Of a DNA stretch of 64,000 nt, positions 9,086 through 19,552 are shown in pieces; the stretch's first letter is position 1, and every line of letters starts with the position of its first letter. The notes below the pieces were generated by a model that was not told the origin of the DNA, ran no database searches, and saw nothing but the letters and a program-made list of their open reading frames with translations. Where the stretch lies: the NCBI GenBank assembly GCA_017618075.1, contig JAFZUY010000024.1:1-64000 (forward strand), written 5' to 3'. Origin of the DNA: Lachnospiraceae bacterium. Its GTDB lineage: Bacteria > Bacillota > Clostridia > Lachnospirales > Lachnospiraceae. The translations under genes and the position numbers were made by a program.

Positions 9086-12000
9086 ATGAAGAGAGCAAAA
9101 GCCGAATTCAGAAAAATCATATCTTTTGTATTGAGCATTGTAATGTTCTTTACTTTAATCAGTATTCCGAAAATTGCCGAAGCCAAAACTTATTATGAAG
9201 GAGACTGGACAGCAGGTCAGGTTTTCTTTCCGGGAGATGTTATAGGAACTCCTCCTGAAAACCAATGGATGATAATAAGGTATGGCTTTTCTACTTCAGA
9301 TGAATGGTTTCCTTTTAATGAAGAGGCATGGGGCGGAACCGGTAACAGTTATTATTTTCAGTATGGCGGTTTTTATGAAGAATATGCCAGCGGTTCTTCC
9401 GAAAGAGTATATCATAAAGCATTTACTTTCCCTGAGCGTCCGGATAGAGTTCCGGATGATGTCAGTTCAATTGTTTATATAGCCAGAACCGATTTCCTAA
9501 AACTGGGGAGTTTCGACACTTTCCTGATGGATACATATGGTTATCCCATCAAGGATAAAAAAGTCAGAGGACTTGATGTCTATGCGTACAGAGGATGTGC
9601 AGTTGAATTTTATAATAACAACGGTTCCAGAATATTAGAGGACTATATATTTTGTATTTTCCGAGACGGTCCATCTGTTGGATGCAGCGGACAGATAAAT
9701 CCGGCGAACTATCCTTTGCTGGATGGTATCATAGGGTGGTCTACAAATCCCAATTATATGAATTCTCCCGCCACTGATGATGTATTTATTCCGGCGAGCA
9801 AAGGGGAGAGGTTCACAGTTCCGAGTGATTTAAATATTTTCGAAGCTATGTACAATAAAGCGAATAACGGATCTTTGAAGCTTTATCCTGTATATTATAA
9901 GGATACGGCCCTTTCTGTATCAATCAGTGATTGCATGGAAGATGAAACTTTAAATTACAGCATTACCTCCAACAGACCTTCAGGAAGGGATAATTATTCG
10001 GTTGAATTCAGAAAATTCATAACATCGGATGAGACTGTAGCCGTAAGCGGAGTACCTTCGGAACCCGGACAATACAGAATAATTGTAAAGATGGATAAGG
10101 AAAGCTTATCTTATAATGATTCGGGTTCAAATCTTAACTATATACCATATTCCGATGCATATACAGACTGTGATTTTACGATATCTCCCACACATGATGC
10201 TTCCGTGACTAAAGCGCCGGTCGGACTGAACCTGGATTATAACGGTTCATTACAGGATCTTATTGTTCCCGGGACAGCATATGACGGTGAAATGGTATAC
10301 AGTTTTACTGAATCAGGAACTTATTCAAACGCTATTCCTGCAAAAAAAGAAGCGGGGAAATATACCATATGGTATAAGGCCAAAGGAATTAACAGACCGG
10401 ACAGCGCTACGGCAAAGGTTGAAGCTACAATCAACCCGATTAAAGTCGGATTGGAATGGTCTGAAAACGAATTTATTTATGATGGTGAAGAACACTGTCC
10501 TTCAGTTAATCTTACAGGTTTACTTGCAGGAGATGACTGCCAGGCAACGGTAACAGGTGCGCAAAAGAATGTTGGAACATATACTGCAACTGTTTCACAG
10601 TTATCGAACTCCAATTATTCATTACCAAGTAAAATAGATAAAACATTTACTATTTCGCCTGCTTCTTCAACAGTGTATATTGCTCCCGGAGAAAATGATT
10701 TAACATATAACGGAAAAGAACAGGAACTAATAAGTGCAGGAAGCGCCGATGGAGGAACAGTTGTTTACAGTCTTTCAAAAGACGGAACATATTCTTCGGA
10801 GCTTCCTAAAGGCAAAAATTCTCAGGAATATACAGTTTGGTATAAATCCATAGGTGATTCGAATCATACGGACAGTACAGCAAACAGTATAAATATCAGG
10901 ATTAAACCCGCGACGGTCGGACTTGAATGGTCAGAAAATGAGTTTATATTTGACGGAGAAGAACATTGTCCAAACGCCTTTGCAACAGGATTGTTCGAGG
11001 GTGATGAATGCGAAGTTACGGTTAGCGGGGCAAAGAAGGAAGCCGGAACATTTACAGCCAAAGCCGTAATGCTATCAAATTCCAATTATACGCTTCCGAA
11101 TGATACAGAAAATACATTTACAGTTTTACCGACAGGCTCATCTATTAAAACATATCCGACAGCCAATGAACTGATTTATAACGGCAATAATCAGGAATTG
11201 CTGACAACAGGGGAAACGAAAGACGGGGAAATGGTTTACAGCCTTTCGGAGAACGGAACATATTCTTCGGAAATACCTTTAGGCAAAGAAGCAAAAGTAT
11301 ACACAGTCTGGTTTAAAATAATAGGGGATTCAAACCATACTGACAGCGAAAAAGATAATATAAAGGTCATTATCAAACCCAAAACAGTTGACTTGGAATG
11401 GTCTGATACAGAGATAAAATATGACCGAAAAGAGCATTGTCCTACAGCTAAAATAACGAATCTTTGCGGAGATGATATTTGTGAAGTTAAGGTCTCCGGC
11501 AGCGAAACCGAAATAGGAATATATACCGCAACGGCAACAGAACTTTCGAACAAGAATTATAAGCTTCCGAAAAACAATACTACAGAGTTTAAAATCTTCG
11601 ATCCGGAAAAATTAAAGGGTGAAGTAACCATTTCGATGAAGGGATATATTTACGGCGGAAAAGCTGCAACACCTATAATTACCTCGAAGACTAACGATGT
11701 ATCAAAACCATCGATTTTGTATAAGCGTATAGGCAGTTCGGACAATTCGTACAGTGCTACTGTTCCTTCGGATGCAGGTGATTATATCGTAAAAGTAATA
11801 TTGCCTGAGAACAAAGAGTATAACGCATGCAGTGCAACAGCAGAGTTTTCAATTTCATACCTTCCCGTACCCGAGAACTCGTATACAATAAGCGGAGAGA
11901 CGGGCGAGAACGGCTGGTATGTATCGGATGTAACAATTACACCCGCTGTCGGATATGAAATATCATACGGCGACAGAAATCATTTCTCCGGAAATCCGAT

Positions 12001-12529
12001 TAGACTTGAAGATACCGTCAGCGTCTGTTATATATTTATTAAGGATACATTAACCGGCGAACAGACCTCCATGATTTCGGTCGGAAACTTCAAAATCGAC
12101 TGCGATGCACCCTATGTAATAGGCATGGAAAACAACGGACTTTACTTCGCGGATGAAAGCGGTCGGGTAAAGGTGCTCGTAAAAGACGAAAACATTTCAA
12201 AGGTAATGATCGGCGACGAAGAAGTTAAGCTTTCAAAAGCCGAAAACGGAAGCATGTCTTTTATGATTACGGTCGGAAGAAAAAAGGAAAAGACCTCCTT
12301 TACCATTTATGATGCGGCAGGAAATATGACGGATTTTGCGGTAATAACCGCTCCTTACTGGGCTTCGACGGGCGAAGTCATCGAAGGTGATCTTTATCTG
12401 GAAGGCAACGAAAAATACACGCTTCCCGACGGAACGTGGGCAGTGAGCGGAGACGGCACCAGATACAGCGGCGGAATTGTATTCTACGTAGTCAGTGAAG
12501 GCGACTACACCTTACAAAAAATTAATTAA
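9086..12529 (+). CDS. Large secreted MBG-type repeat protein, paralogue 1
   Basis: 1147 residues. A signal peptide (about 1-32, basic start, hydrophobic core, ending IAEA) is followed by a unique N-terminal region, then by alternating repeats between about 370 and 840. One repeat type has YTVWYK and the other LEWSENEFIYDGEEHCP...GTYTAT, in the style of MBG/bacterial Ig-like beta-sandwich modules. The C-terminal 250 residues contain SYGDRNHFSG and a final beta-rich domain. There is no sortase motif or other clear anchor. It is probably an extracellular adhesin or matrix protein. GAAGGA precedes the ATG. Its close paralogue lies at 16003, and the FecR-domain gene follows 17 bases after its stop. 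Confidence 0.75.
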   Translation: MKRAKAEFRKIISFVLSIVMFFTLISIPKIAEAKTYYEGDWTAGQVFFPGDVIGTPPENQWMIIRYGFSTSDEWFPFNEEAWGGTGNSYYFQYGGFYEEYASGSSERVYHKAFTFPERPDRVPDDVSSIVYIARTDFLKLGSFDTFLMDTYGYPIKDKKVRGLDVYAYRGCAVEFYNNNGSRILEDYIFCIFRDGPSVGCSGQINPANYPLLDGIIGWSTNPNYMNSPATDDVFIPASKGERFTVPSDLNIFEAMYNKANNGSLKLYPVYYKDTALSVSISDCMEDETLNYSITSNRPSGRDNYSVEFRKFITSDETVAVSGVPSEPGQYRIIVKMDKESLSYNDSGSNLNYIPYSDAYTDCDFTISPTHDASVTKAPVGLNLDYNGSLQDLIVPGTAYDGEMVYSFTESGTYSNAIPAKKEAGKYTIWYKAKGINRPDSATAKVEATINPIKVGLEWSENEFIYDGEEHCPSVNLTGLLAGDDCQATVTGAQKNVGTYTATVSQLSNSNYSLPSKIDKTFTISPASSTVYIAPGENDLTYNGKEQELISAGSADGGTVVYSLSKDGTYSSELPKGKNSQEYTVWYKSIGDSNHTDSTANSINIRIKPATVGLEWSENEFIFDGEEHCPNAFATGLFEGDECEVTVSGAKKEAGTFTAKAVMLSNSNYTLPNDTENTFTVLPTGSSIKTYPTANELIYNGNNQELLTTGETKDGEMVYSLSENGTYSSEIPLGKEAKVYTVWFKIIGDSNHTDSEKDNIKVIIKPKTVDLEWSDTEIKYDRKEHCPTAKITNLCGDDICEVKVSGSETEIGIYTATATELSNKNYKLPKNNTTEFKIFDPEKLKGEVTISMKGYIYGGKAATPIITSKTNDVSKPSILYKRIGSSDNSYSATVPSDAGDYIVKVILPENKEYNACSATAEFSISYLPVPENSYTISGETGENGWYVSDVTITPAVGYEISYGDRNHFSGNPIRLEDTVSVCYIFIKDTLTGEQTSMISVGNFKIDCDAPYVIGMENNGLYFADESGRVKVLVKDENISKVMIGDEEVKLSKAENGSMSFMITVGRKKEKTSFTIYDAAGNMTDFAVITAPYWASTGEVIEGDLYLEGNEKYTLPDGTWAVSGDGTRYSGGIVFYVVSEGDYTLQKIN

Positions 12530-12546
12530 ATCGTTAAGAGGTTATT

Positions 12547-13566
12547 ATGAACGGTAAAAAGGTTGGAATAATAATAGGAGCTGCTGCAGCGGGAGCGCTG
12601 GTATTAATTGCGGGTATTGTAGCTGCCATTTTCTTAATCGGCAAGAAAGACGATGTTTACCGTGTAATCAAGGTTATGAGTGCGGAAGGCCACTGCTATG
12701 TTACCAGAGGAGATATCAAAGATCTTGAGGCTTACGACGGAATGGCACTTCAGAGCGGCGATTCCATTCATGTCGACGGCAACTCATCGCTGGTACTCAT
12801 GCTCGATGAAGACAAGCTTGCTTACGTAGAGCAGAATACCGATTTTAAGATAATTGCAGAAGGTACGGCAAAGGATTCACGAAGCAAAATCATGCTTGAA
12901 AGAGGTGCATTAACCTGCGAAATCCAGAACTCTTTGAACTCCGGTTCGACCTACGAAGTAGATACTCCGAACTCTACGATGGCTGTCATGGGAACAAGCT
13001 TCAGAATGGAAGTTTCGGATGTCGATACCATCAGAGAGGTGCTTGAGAGCGAAGCAATTCAGCCTTCAATGCTCTTTATGGGCAAGACGCTTGAAAACAC
13101 CGGAGTTGAGAATTATAACACCATCACGCGTCTGACCATTACGGACGGTGTTGTAAAAGTTCAGCTTCATGACGAGAACGGCAACAAGATCGGCGACGAG
13201 ATAGTATTTAACGTAAATACGGACGTTCTTATCGGCGGAAACGATACACAGAGTAATCTCTTAAAACAGATAACGGGCCTGGATTTATCCACATTCCCCG
13301 AGATTACAATCGATTTCTTTAATGATATTTCCGAAGGCAGCGGAAAGATGATTATCTCAGGTAATGATTTAAAGAGCCAGCAGCAGGCCAACAACGGTCC
13401 GCACAAAGTAACATTTATGTATAAGAATACGGTCTTCGGAATTCAGACCGTTCCTTATAACTCGACACCCACGGAACCGGTATTTAAACCTACGCTAACC
13501 GGCAGCTGGGACGTTGATTTCAATATTCCGGTGACAGACGATTTAATCGTGTACTGGAAAGAATAA
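12547..13566 (+). CDS. Membrane-anchored FecR-domain protein
   Basis: 339 residues. One N-terminal membrane helix (about 7-31) is followed by an extracytoplasmic FecR domain; GDSIHVDGNSSLVLML and MAVMGTSFRMEV are its typical segments. The last 55 residues (VTFMYKNTVFG to the end) look like an InlB-type B repeat. In Firmicutes, such proteins sit near CHASE2 cyclases and surface proteins rather than iron transport, so the FecR label names the fold and not an iron role. It follows the repeat protein closely and is probably co-transcribed. Confidence 0.78.
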   Translation: MNGKKVGIIIGAAAAGALVLIAGIVAAIFLIGKKDDVYRVIKVMSAEGHCYVTRGDIKDLEAYDGMALQSGDSIHVDGNSSLVLMLDEDKLAYVEQNTDFKIIAEGTAKDSRSKIMLERGALTCEIQNSLNSGSTYEVDTPNSTMAVMGTSFRMEVSDVDTIREVLESEAIQPSMLFMGKTLENTGVENYNTITRLTITDGVVKVQLHDENGNKIGDEIVFNVNTDVLIGGNDTQSNLLKQITGLDLSTFPEITIDFFNDISEGSGKMIISGNDLKSQQQANNGPHKVTFMYKNTVFGIQTVPYNSTPTEPVFKPTLTGSWDVDFNIPVTDDLIVYWKE

Positions 13567-13604
13567 TTATGTATGTGATCATTGAAAGGGTTAACAATAC
13601 ATAG

Positions 13605-13637
13605 CAAAACTGGGCCGCTTAATGCGGTCCGTTTTGT
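13605..13637 (+). terminator. Terminator after the FecR-domain gene
   Basis: CAAAAC-GGGCCGC pairs with GCGGTCC-GTTTTG (one bulged T and one G-U), with loop TTAAT. The T-rich 3' arm acts as the tract. Confidence 0.8.
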
Positions 13638-13688
13638 TGAGAAAAAACACTGCTTATGGTACTATATCAAGTAGTGAGGAACATAAAA

Positions 13689-14843
13689 ATGCCTGATAAA
13701 ATCGAACTGATGGCTCCCTGCCACTTCGGCATGGAAGCAGTACTTAAAAAAGAAATATTCGACCTCGGATACGATGTTACTAAGGTAGTGGACGGCAGAG
13801 TTTACTTTGAAGGCGACATCGAAGCAATCTGCTATTCAAACGTTTTTTTACGAACGGCTGAAAGAGTTTTAATCAATGTCGGAGAATTTAAGGCAGAAAC
13901 TTTCGAAGAACTGTTTCAGGGCACCAAGGCCATCGAGTGGGAGAAATTTATTCCCGAGGATGCGAAATTTAATGTCGTAAAAGCAGCGAGTGTTAAGAGC
14001 AAGCTTTTCAGTCCCACGGACATTCAGAAAATCATGAAAAAAGCCATGGTCGACAGACTCGGCTCATTTTACGGCAGAACTCATTTCGACGAGACAGGCA
14101 TTGAATTCGGCATCCGCGTGATGATAAACAAGGATATCGTCAGCGTTGGCATAGATACGACGGGTACAAGCCTTCATAAAAGAGGTTACAGACTTTTGAC
14201 AGCCAAGGCTCCGATAGCGGAAAATCTTGCAGCAGCGATAATTATGCTCTCACCCTGGAGAGAAGACAGAATTTTAGTTGATCCTTTCTGTGGTTCGGGA
14301 ACATTTCCCATTGAAGCCGCACTTATAGGCGCAAATATCGCACCCGGAATCAACAGACGCTTCTCAGCCATGGAATGGAAGCATCTTATTGACAGTAAAA
14401 TGTGGGCTGACTGTAAGACCGATGCGAGAGAGAGAATCATTGTTCCCGATAAAATGGATATTCAGGGCTATGACATAGATCCCGAAATGGTTGAAATCGC
14501 CAGAGAGAACGCCAGAAAAGCAGGAGTAGATAAATATATACATTTTCAGGTAAGGGACGTAAAAGATTTAAGCCATCATAAAAAGTATGGTTTTATCATC
14601 ACAAATCCTCCTTACGGAGAGAGACTGATGGATAAGGATAGCGTATCACAAGTTTACATAACTTTGGGTGAAAGATTTAAGGAACTGGACTCCTGGAGCA
14701 TGTATATGATCACTTCTTACCCTGATGCAGAGACTTCAATCGGTCGAAAAGCGGATAAAAACCGCAAAATCTACAACGGAATGATGAAAACTTACCTTTA
14801 CCAGTTCATGGGGCCCAAGCCTCCAAGAAAGACGGAAGGATAA
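13689..14843 (+). CDS. THUMP-domain class I rRNA guanine-N2 methyltransferase (RlmL/YpsC type)
   Basis: About 384 residues. A THUMP RNA-binding region (about 40-160) is followed by a Rossmann methyltransferase domain with the SAM loop DPFCGSGTFPIEA and catalytic motif TNPPYGERL (NPPY). It should methylate a 23S rRNA guanine. The open frame reaches back to 13656, but the better start is at 13689 after GTGAGGA, since YpsC-like proteins begin just before the APCHFGMEAVLKKEI segment. It heads a four-gene run (methyltransferase, ITPase, phosphoesterase, repeat protein) with gaps under 25 bases. Confidence 0.9.
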   Translation: MPDKIELMAPCHFGMEAVLKKEIFDLGYDVTKVVDGRVYFEGDIEAICYSNVFLRTAERVLINVGEFKAETFEELFQGTKAIEWEKFIPEDAKFNVVKAASVKSKLFSPTDIQKIMKKAMVDRLGSFYGRTHFDETGIEFGIRVMINKDIVSVGIDTTGTSLHKRGYRLLTAKAPIAENLAAAIIMLSPWREDRILVDPFCGSGTFPIEAALIGANIAPGINRRFSAMEWKHLIDSKMWADCKTDARERIIVPDKMDIQGYDIDPEMVEIARENARKAGVDKYIHFQVRDVKDLSHHKKYGFIITNPPYGERLMDKDSVSQVYITLGERFKELDSWSMYMITSYPDAETSIGRKADKNRKIYNGMMKTYLYQFMGPKPPRKTEG

Positions 14844-14850
14844 TATAAAA

Positions 14851-15489
14851 ATGAGCGTTAAAGTAATCGTAGCCACCAAGAATCAGGGAAAAATCAGAGA
14901 AATTAAATCTATATTTAACTTTGATAATTGGGAAATTCTGACCATGAAAGAGGAAGGACTCGACCCTGAGATCGTCGAAGACGGCAAAACCTTCGAAGAA
15001 AATTCACTTATCAAGGTAAGAACAGTAAGAGAAGAATATTTAAAACAGAAGCCTCAAGATTATGTAAACTACGATAAGGTATATATTTTCGCGGATGACT
15101 CGGGACTTGAAGTCGACGCTCTTAATAAAGAGCCCGGAGTTTTATCAGCCAGATACATGGGAGAGGATACTTCCTATCATATTAAAAATCAGGCCATCAT
15201 CGACAGACTCGAAGGTGTTAAGGAAGAAGACAGAACAGCAAGATTCGTTTGCTCCATCGCAGCAATCGATATGGAAGGCAACGAAACCGTTGTCAGAGAG
15301 ACAATGGAAGGTTATATAGGATATAAAGAGGCCGGAGAGAACGGTTTCGGCTACGATCCGATATTTATGCTGCCCGAATACGGCTGCACATCAAGCGAAA
15401 TTTCCATGGAAGAGAAAAATAAAATCAGCCATCGTGGAAAAGCTCTTCGAAAAATGATGGAAGTTTTGTTAAATAAAACCGATAAATAA
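14851..15489 (+). CDS. rdgB: Non-canonical purine NTP pyrophosphatase (RdgB/HAM1)
   Basis: 212 residues. It hydrolyses dITP/XTP to monophosphates and so cleans the nucleotide pool. The N-terminal signature VIVATKNQGKIREIKSIF, the metal-site ADDSGLEVDAL and the C-terminal NKISHRGKALRKM are all present. Residues 56-66 (KPQDYVNYDK) are a small insertion relative to typical members. It begins seven bases after the methyltransferase stop. This order (RdgB then YfcE-type phosphoesterase) is common in Firmicutes. Confidence 0.93.
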   Translation: MSVKVIVATKNQGKIREIKSIFNFDNWEILTMKEEGLDPEIVEDGKTFEENSLIKVRTVREEYLKQKPQDYVNYDKVYIFADDSGLEVDALNKEPGVLSARYMGEDTSYHIKNQAIIDRLEGVKEEDRTARFVCSIAAIDMEGNETVVRETMEGYIGYKEAGENGFGYDPIFMLPEYGCTSSEISMEEKNKISHRGKALRKMMEVLLNKTDK

Positions 15490-15511
15490 TTAAGAAGATA
15501 GTGACAGATTT

Positions 15512-15997
15512 ATGAAAATACTGGTAGTCAGCGATACCCACAGGTATCAGGGAAATTTTTATGAACTGCTCGAAGAACTTGACGACATCGAATATGTGAT
15601 TCACTGCGGCGATGTCGAAGGATGCGAGGATGAAATGGAATCGGTCTGCGACGTGCCTTTTGTGGCTGTTGCGGGCAATAATGACTGGTGCTCATTTCTT
15701 CCGAGAGAGCGTGTACTTGAGCTTTGCGGCCACAGAATATTCGTGACACACGGCCATTTGTACAACGTTTCGAGCGGGCTTTGGCGAATTATCGACGAAG
15801 CCAAGGACAGAGAGTGCGATATAGCACTTTTCGGACACACTCACAGACCGACATATTCTACTGACGGTACATTACAGATAATGAATCCCGGAAGCATTTC
15901 GCTCCCCAGACAGTCTTCGGGAAAACCCACATACGGAATACTTGAACTTAAAGAAGACGGAAGCGCAGTATGCGAACTTCATGAAATGGATTGGTAA
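15512..15997 (+). CDS. YfcE/MJ0936-type metallophosphoesterase
   Basis: 161 residues with all the dimetal phosphoesterase motifs: SDTHR, HCGDVEG, GNNDW, THGH and GHTHRP, plus NPGSISLPR. Family members hydrolyse phosphodiesters; the natural substrate is uncertain. It follows rdgB by 22 bases, and its stop lies five bases before the next start, so translation may be coupled. Confidence 0.92.
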   Translation: MKILVVSDTHRYQGNFYELLEELDDIEYVIHCGDVEGCEDEMESVCDVPFVAVAGNNDWCSFLPRERVLELCGHRIFVTHGHLYNVSSGLWRIIDEAKDRECDIALFGHTHRPTYSTDGTLQIMNPGSISLPRQSSGKPTYGILELKEDGSAVCELHEMDW

Positions 15998-16002
15998 AAA
16001 AT

Positions 16003-19000
16003 ATGAAGAAGTCTCAGAAAGTTTTAAGAAAAAATGTAAAAGAAATAATATCCGTGCTTTTAAACTTTGTGCTTATTTTATGCACTTTGACGATACCTTT
16101 GCCTTCGGGAGTTAAAGCAGCAGGAAGTGTGTCGGGTAAAACATATGAATTTACCTCTGACGGATTTCCTCAGTATGTTTTATTTCCGGGAGATAAGATT
16201 AAAAAACATGGCGAATATCTTGCAGTCGGCTATGCTTTAGAGCCCGGGATGCCCTCTGAATATAATACTTTTGAAGAAGCATGGGGAAGTGTCGCATCTG
16301 ATCCGATATTTGATGAAATCGATTGGTATTCGGTGCTTTATTACAGGGATGATTTTGTTATGCCTGAACATCCCGACAGTTGCAGTGGATATTATGTTTA
16401 TATAAGAGAACAAAATAATATAAAAACAGATGATAACGGAATTGAATATGATTCTGTTCAATTCGGTGCTTATCCGGGATATCACGCTGTATTTTATGAT
16501 TTGAATAATAAAAATATATCTGACGATACCGGTACCGAATATTATGCTTGTCTTAAGCCGAGTGGTGAGGAGGGTTATTCTCTTTCAAGTAATTTCAGCA
16601 GCAGACCGACACTTTCAGACGACAGCAAATTGGGCAGTTTTCTCGGATGGTCTAATAATCCGGATTTCTTCGTATACAGCAATGCAGAAGATGCAGATTA
16701 TTTTATCGCTAACAGTACGGAATTTGATCGTTATGATGATATCAGATTCAAACCCTTTAGTTCTGAAGGAATATTAAAGCTTTACCCTGTATATGAATAC
16801 TGTGAAACAATATTAAGTGTTAACATAGAAGATTTCAATGAAGGCGAGGAGCCGGAACTGATTTTTGATTCAAACCGACCGGAAGATTTTATGGAGGATT
16901 ATTCGGTTGTTTATGAGAAGAAAAATGGTGAAAGCTGGGTAACATTAAGCGAAACGCCTACAGAAGCAGGTGAATACAGAGCCACAGTGACGATGGAAAC
17001 AGGCGGTGAAACCAAACTTGAAGATGTAGTTGTTCAAACATACGTAAATGAAGCTAATATAGAAACACAGAGAATCCGAAAACAGGTAACAAGCCGTGCT
17101 TATTCAGCAGCCACAGCAAGCGATACATTTTCTATTATTTCTACAAAACCGGTTATTACAACAGAACCTGAAGGAAAAGAATTAACATATAACGGTAATG
17201 AACAGGAACTGATTACTTCGGGTGAAGCCACGGATGGTCATATGCTATACAGTCTGTCGAAAGACGGAGAGTATACAACAAGCATTCCCAAAGGAAAAGA
17301 AGTCGGTGCTTATACAGTATGGTATATGGTAAAAGGCATTGAAGGCAAAGACGACCTTCCTCCTGCAAGCATAGAGGCATATATTAATCCTAAAATGCTG
17401 GGAATAGAATGGTCGAACACCTCTTTTACATATGACGGAAATGCTCATTGTCCTAGTGCCACTGCAACCGGATTATGCGGAGAAGATACATGCACTCTTT
17501 CAGTTACAGGCGGCCAGTCAAACGCAGGTACATATACGGCAACTGTGGAAGGTAAGTCAAATGACAATTATATGCTTCCCGAAAATGTGGAAACTTCTTT
17601 TACCATTTCGGCAGCAGGTACCTCGGTAACGACTGCTCCCACGGCTTTGACATTAGTGTATAACGGTCAAAAGCAGAAGCTGATTAATCCCGGTGAAGCA
17701 TCGTATGGAAACGTTGTTTATAACTTTTATGAGGAAGGCTCGTTTTCATCGGATATACCCGTAGGAAAAGATGCGGGAACTTATACAGTCTGGTATATGG
17801 CTGAAGGCGATGCAAATCACTCGAACAGTTCGAGAAACAGCTTAACCGTCACGATTGCTCCCAAAACTGTCGTACTAGAATGGGCAGATACCGAATTTAC
17901 ATATGACGGAAACGAACATTGCCCGAGCGCGGTTGCCACGGGTATTTGCGAAGGTGATACATGCAGCGTAACGGTAACCGGTTCGGCTACGGAAATCGGA
18001 TCCTATACTGCAAAAGCAACAGCTTTATCAAATTCAAATTATGCTCTTCCGAGTACAAATGAACAGAGTTTCAAAATAAATGATATTCCCACAGCTGCGG
18101 CTACCAAAGAACCGGCGGCAAACAAGCTGTCATATGACGGTAATTATCAGAGACTTGTATCACAAGGCGAGTCCGATAACGGAATCATTCTTTACAGTAC
18201 ACAAAAAGATGGAGAATACACTACTGTCATTCCTACGGGGAAAGATGCGGGAACATATACCGTATGGTATAAAGTGCGGGGAAATACCGGTGTAAAAGAC
18301 TCTGAACCAGTAAGTATTGAAATCACGATTTCTCCTAAAACAGTGAGCCTTAAATGGTCGGATACAGAGTATTTATACGATGGGGAAGAACACTGCCCGA
18401 ACGCGGTTGTTTCCAATCTTTGTGACGGTGATAAATGCAGTGTAACTGTATCTGGAAAACAAAAAGAAATAGGAATATATACTGCAAAGGCTACCGCACT
18501 TTCCAACTCGAACTATCAGCTTCCGAGTGATTTTACGAAAGAGTTTTCAATTCTTGATCCGGATAAAAAGAAGGGAATTGTTACAATCTCCATGGAAGGT
18601 TTCATTTACGGAGCAAAACCCTCTTCGCCTGTCATAACATCAAAGACAAACGATGTATCAAAGGCAGTAGTGGTATTTAAATCGGCAAATGAGTCGGATC
18701 TGACATACAGAGCAGGCGTGCCTACAGAAGTCGGAAATTATATCGTAAAAGTAACTTTGCCGAAGAATGAAGATTATAATGCATGTACAGCTACCGCAAG
18801 ATTTTCAATTGAGTATCTTACCGTTCCAGAAAACGCTTATTCCATCAGCGGAAAGAAGGGAACTAACGGTTGGTATGTTTCCACTATAGAAATTACTCCT
18901 TCTGCAGGATACGAAATTTCCTATGGCGACAGAGATCATTTCTCAAGCTATCCGATAAAAATTGATCAGAGTGTGACCGGAGGAAGTATATATATTCGTG

Positions 19001-19482
19001 ATGCGGTTTCGTATGGACAATCTGCCAGAATTCCTATAGGCAGCTACAGTATCGACACAACTGCACCGTATGTAGTGAATATGAATGACGGTGAAATATA
19101 TTTCGGTGACGAAAACGGAAATGTTGCCTGTGTAGTTAACGACGAAAATATTTCATATGTTGAAATAAACGGTCAAAAAGTTACTTTAACCGATCTCGAC
19201 AAGAGCAGTAAATCGTTTGATATTGTTGTCGGAGCAAAAAAAGAAACCATAACATTTTCGGTATATGATATGGCCGGAAACAGGACCGATTTCAGCGTTA
19301 TTGTCGCACCTTCATGGAAGAGAAACGGTGTGATTAATGAGGGTGAAATATACCTTGAGGCAGGCGAGAAATTTACGATTCCCGAAGGTAAATGGAAGAT
19401 TGACGGCGACGAGACCATATACTACGGCGGAACCGTATTCTACGTAACCAAAGAAGGCCTTTACAACTTCAAGAAGCAATAA
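16003..19482 (+). CDS. Large secreted MBG-type repeat protein, paralogue 2
   Basis: About 1159 residues. It has the same plan as the 9086 product: signal peptide (about 1-40), unique N-terminal part, a run of YTVWYK and LEWSxTxFxYDGxEHCP modules (about 390-860), and the same C-terminal SYGDRDHFSS region. The ORF can be opened with TTG at 15991, but the ATG at 16003 leads directly into a good signal peptide. There is no clear ribosome site, and the overlap context suggests coupling to the phosphoesterase gene. It ends just before a REP-like hairpin. Like its paralogue it lacks a sortase signal, so attachment is unknown. Confidence 0.75.
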   Translation: MKKSQKVLRKNVKEIISVLLNFVLILCTLTIPLPSGVKAAGSVSGKTYEFTSDGFPQYVLFPGDKIKKHGEYLAVGYALEPGMPSEYNTFEEAWGSVASDPIFDEIDWYSVLYYRDDFVMPEHPDSCSGYYVYIREQNNIKTDDNGIEYDSVQFGAYPGYHAVFYDLNNKNISDDTGTEYYACLKPSGEEGYSLSSNFSSRPTLSDDSKLGSFLGWSNNPDFFVYSNAEDADYFIANSTEFDRYDDIRFKPFSSEGILKLYPVYEYCETILSVNIEDFNEGEEPELIFDSNRPEDFMEDYSVVYEKKNGESWVTLSETPTEAGEYRATVTMETGGETKLEDVVVQTYVNEANIETQRIRKQVTSRAYSAATASDTFSIISTKPVITTEPEGKELTYNGNEQELITSGEATDGHMLYSLSKDGEYTTSIPKGKEVGAYTVWYMVKGIEGKDDLPPASIEAYINPKMLGIEWSNTSFTYDGNAHCPSATATGLCGEDTCTLSVTGGQSNAGTYTATVEGKSNDNYMLPENVETSFTISAAGTSVTTAPTALTLVYNGQKQKLINPGEASYGNVVYNFYEEGSFSSDIPVGKDAGTYTVWYMAEGDANHSNSSRNSLTVTIAPKTVVLEWADTEFTYDGNEHCPSAVATGICEGDTCSVTVTGSATEIGSYTAKATALSNSNYALPSTNEQSFKINDIPTAAATKEPAANKLSYDGNYQRLVSQGESDNGIILYSTQKDGEYTTVIPTGKDAGTYTVWYKVRGNTGVKDSEPVSIEITISPKTVSLKWSDTEYLYDGEEHCPNAVVSNLCDGDKCSVTVSGKQKEIGIYTAKATALSNSNYQLPSDFTKEFSILDPDKKKGIVTISMEGFIYGAKPSSPVITSKTNDVSKAVVVFKSANESDLTYRAGVPTEVGNYIVKVTLPKNEDYNACTATARFSIEYLTVPENAYSISGKKGTNGWYVSTIEITPSAGYEISYGDRDHFSSYPIKIDQSVTGGSIYIRDAVSYGQSARIPIGSYSIDTTAPYVVNMNDGEIYFGDENGNVACVVNDENISYVEINGQKVTLTDLDKSSKSFDIVVGAKKETITFSVYDMAGNRTDFSVIVAPSWKRNGVINEGEIYLEAGEKFTIPEGKWKIDGDETIYYGGTVFYVTKEGLYNFKKQ

Positions 19483-19488
19483 AAAAAG

Positions 19489-19552
19489 AACCAATTGGGG
19501 ACGGTTCTTAAATGGTAAAAAAAGCCAAAACAGAACCGTCCCCGAATGGTCA
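19489..19552. repeat. REP-like palindrome, family B (GGGGACGGTTCT)
   Basis: GGGGACGGTTCT (19497) pairs with AGAACCGTCCCC (19532), a perfect 12-bp stem with a 23-base loop. It lies between convergent genes and may end both. Related copies are at 23327, 41754, 52239 and 58103. Confidence 0.8.

Noticed and set aside
8980-9198. 72-codon frame (TTG start) in the leader of the first repeat protein
   Set aside because: No ribosome site and it overlaps the well-supported signal peptide in another frame.
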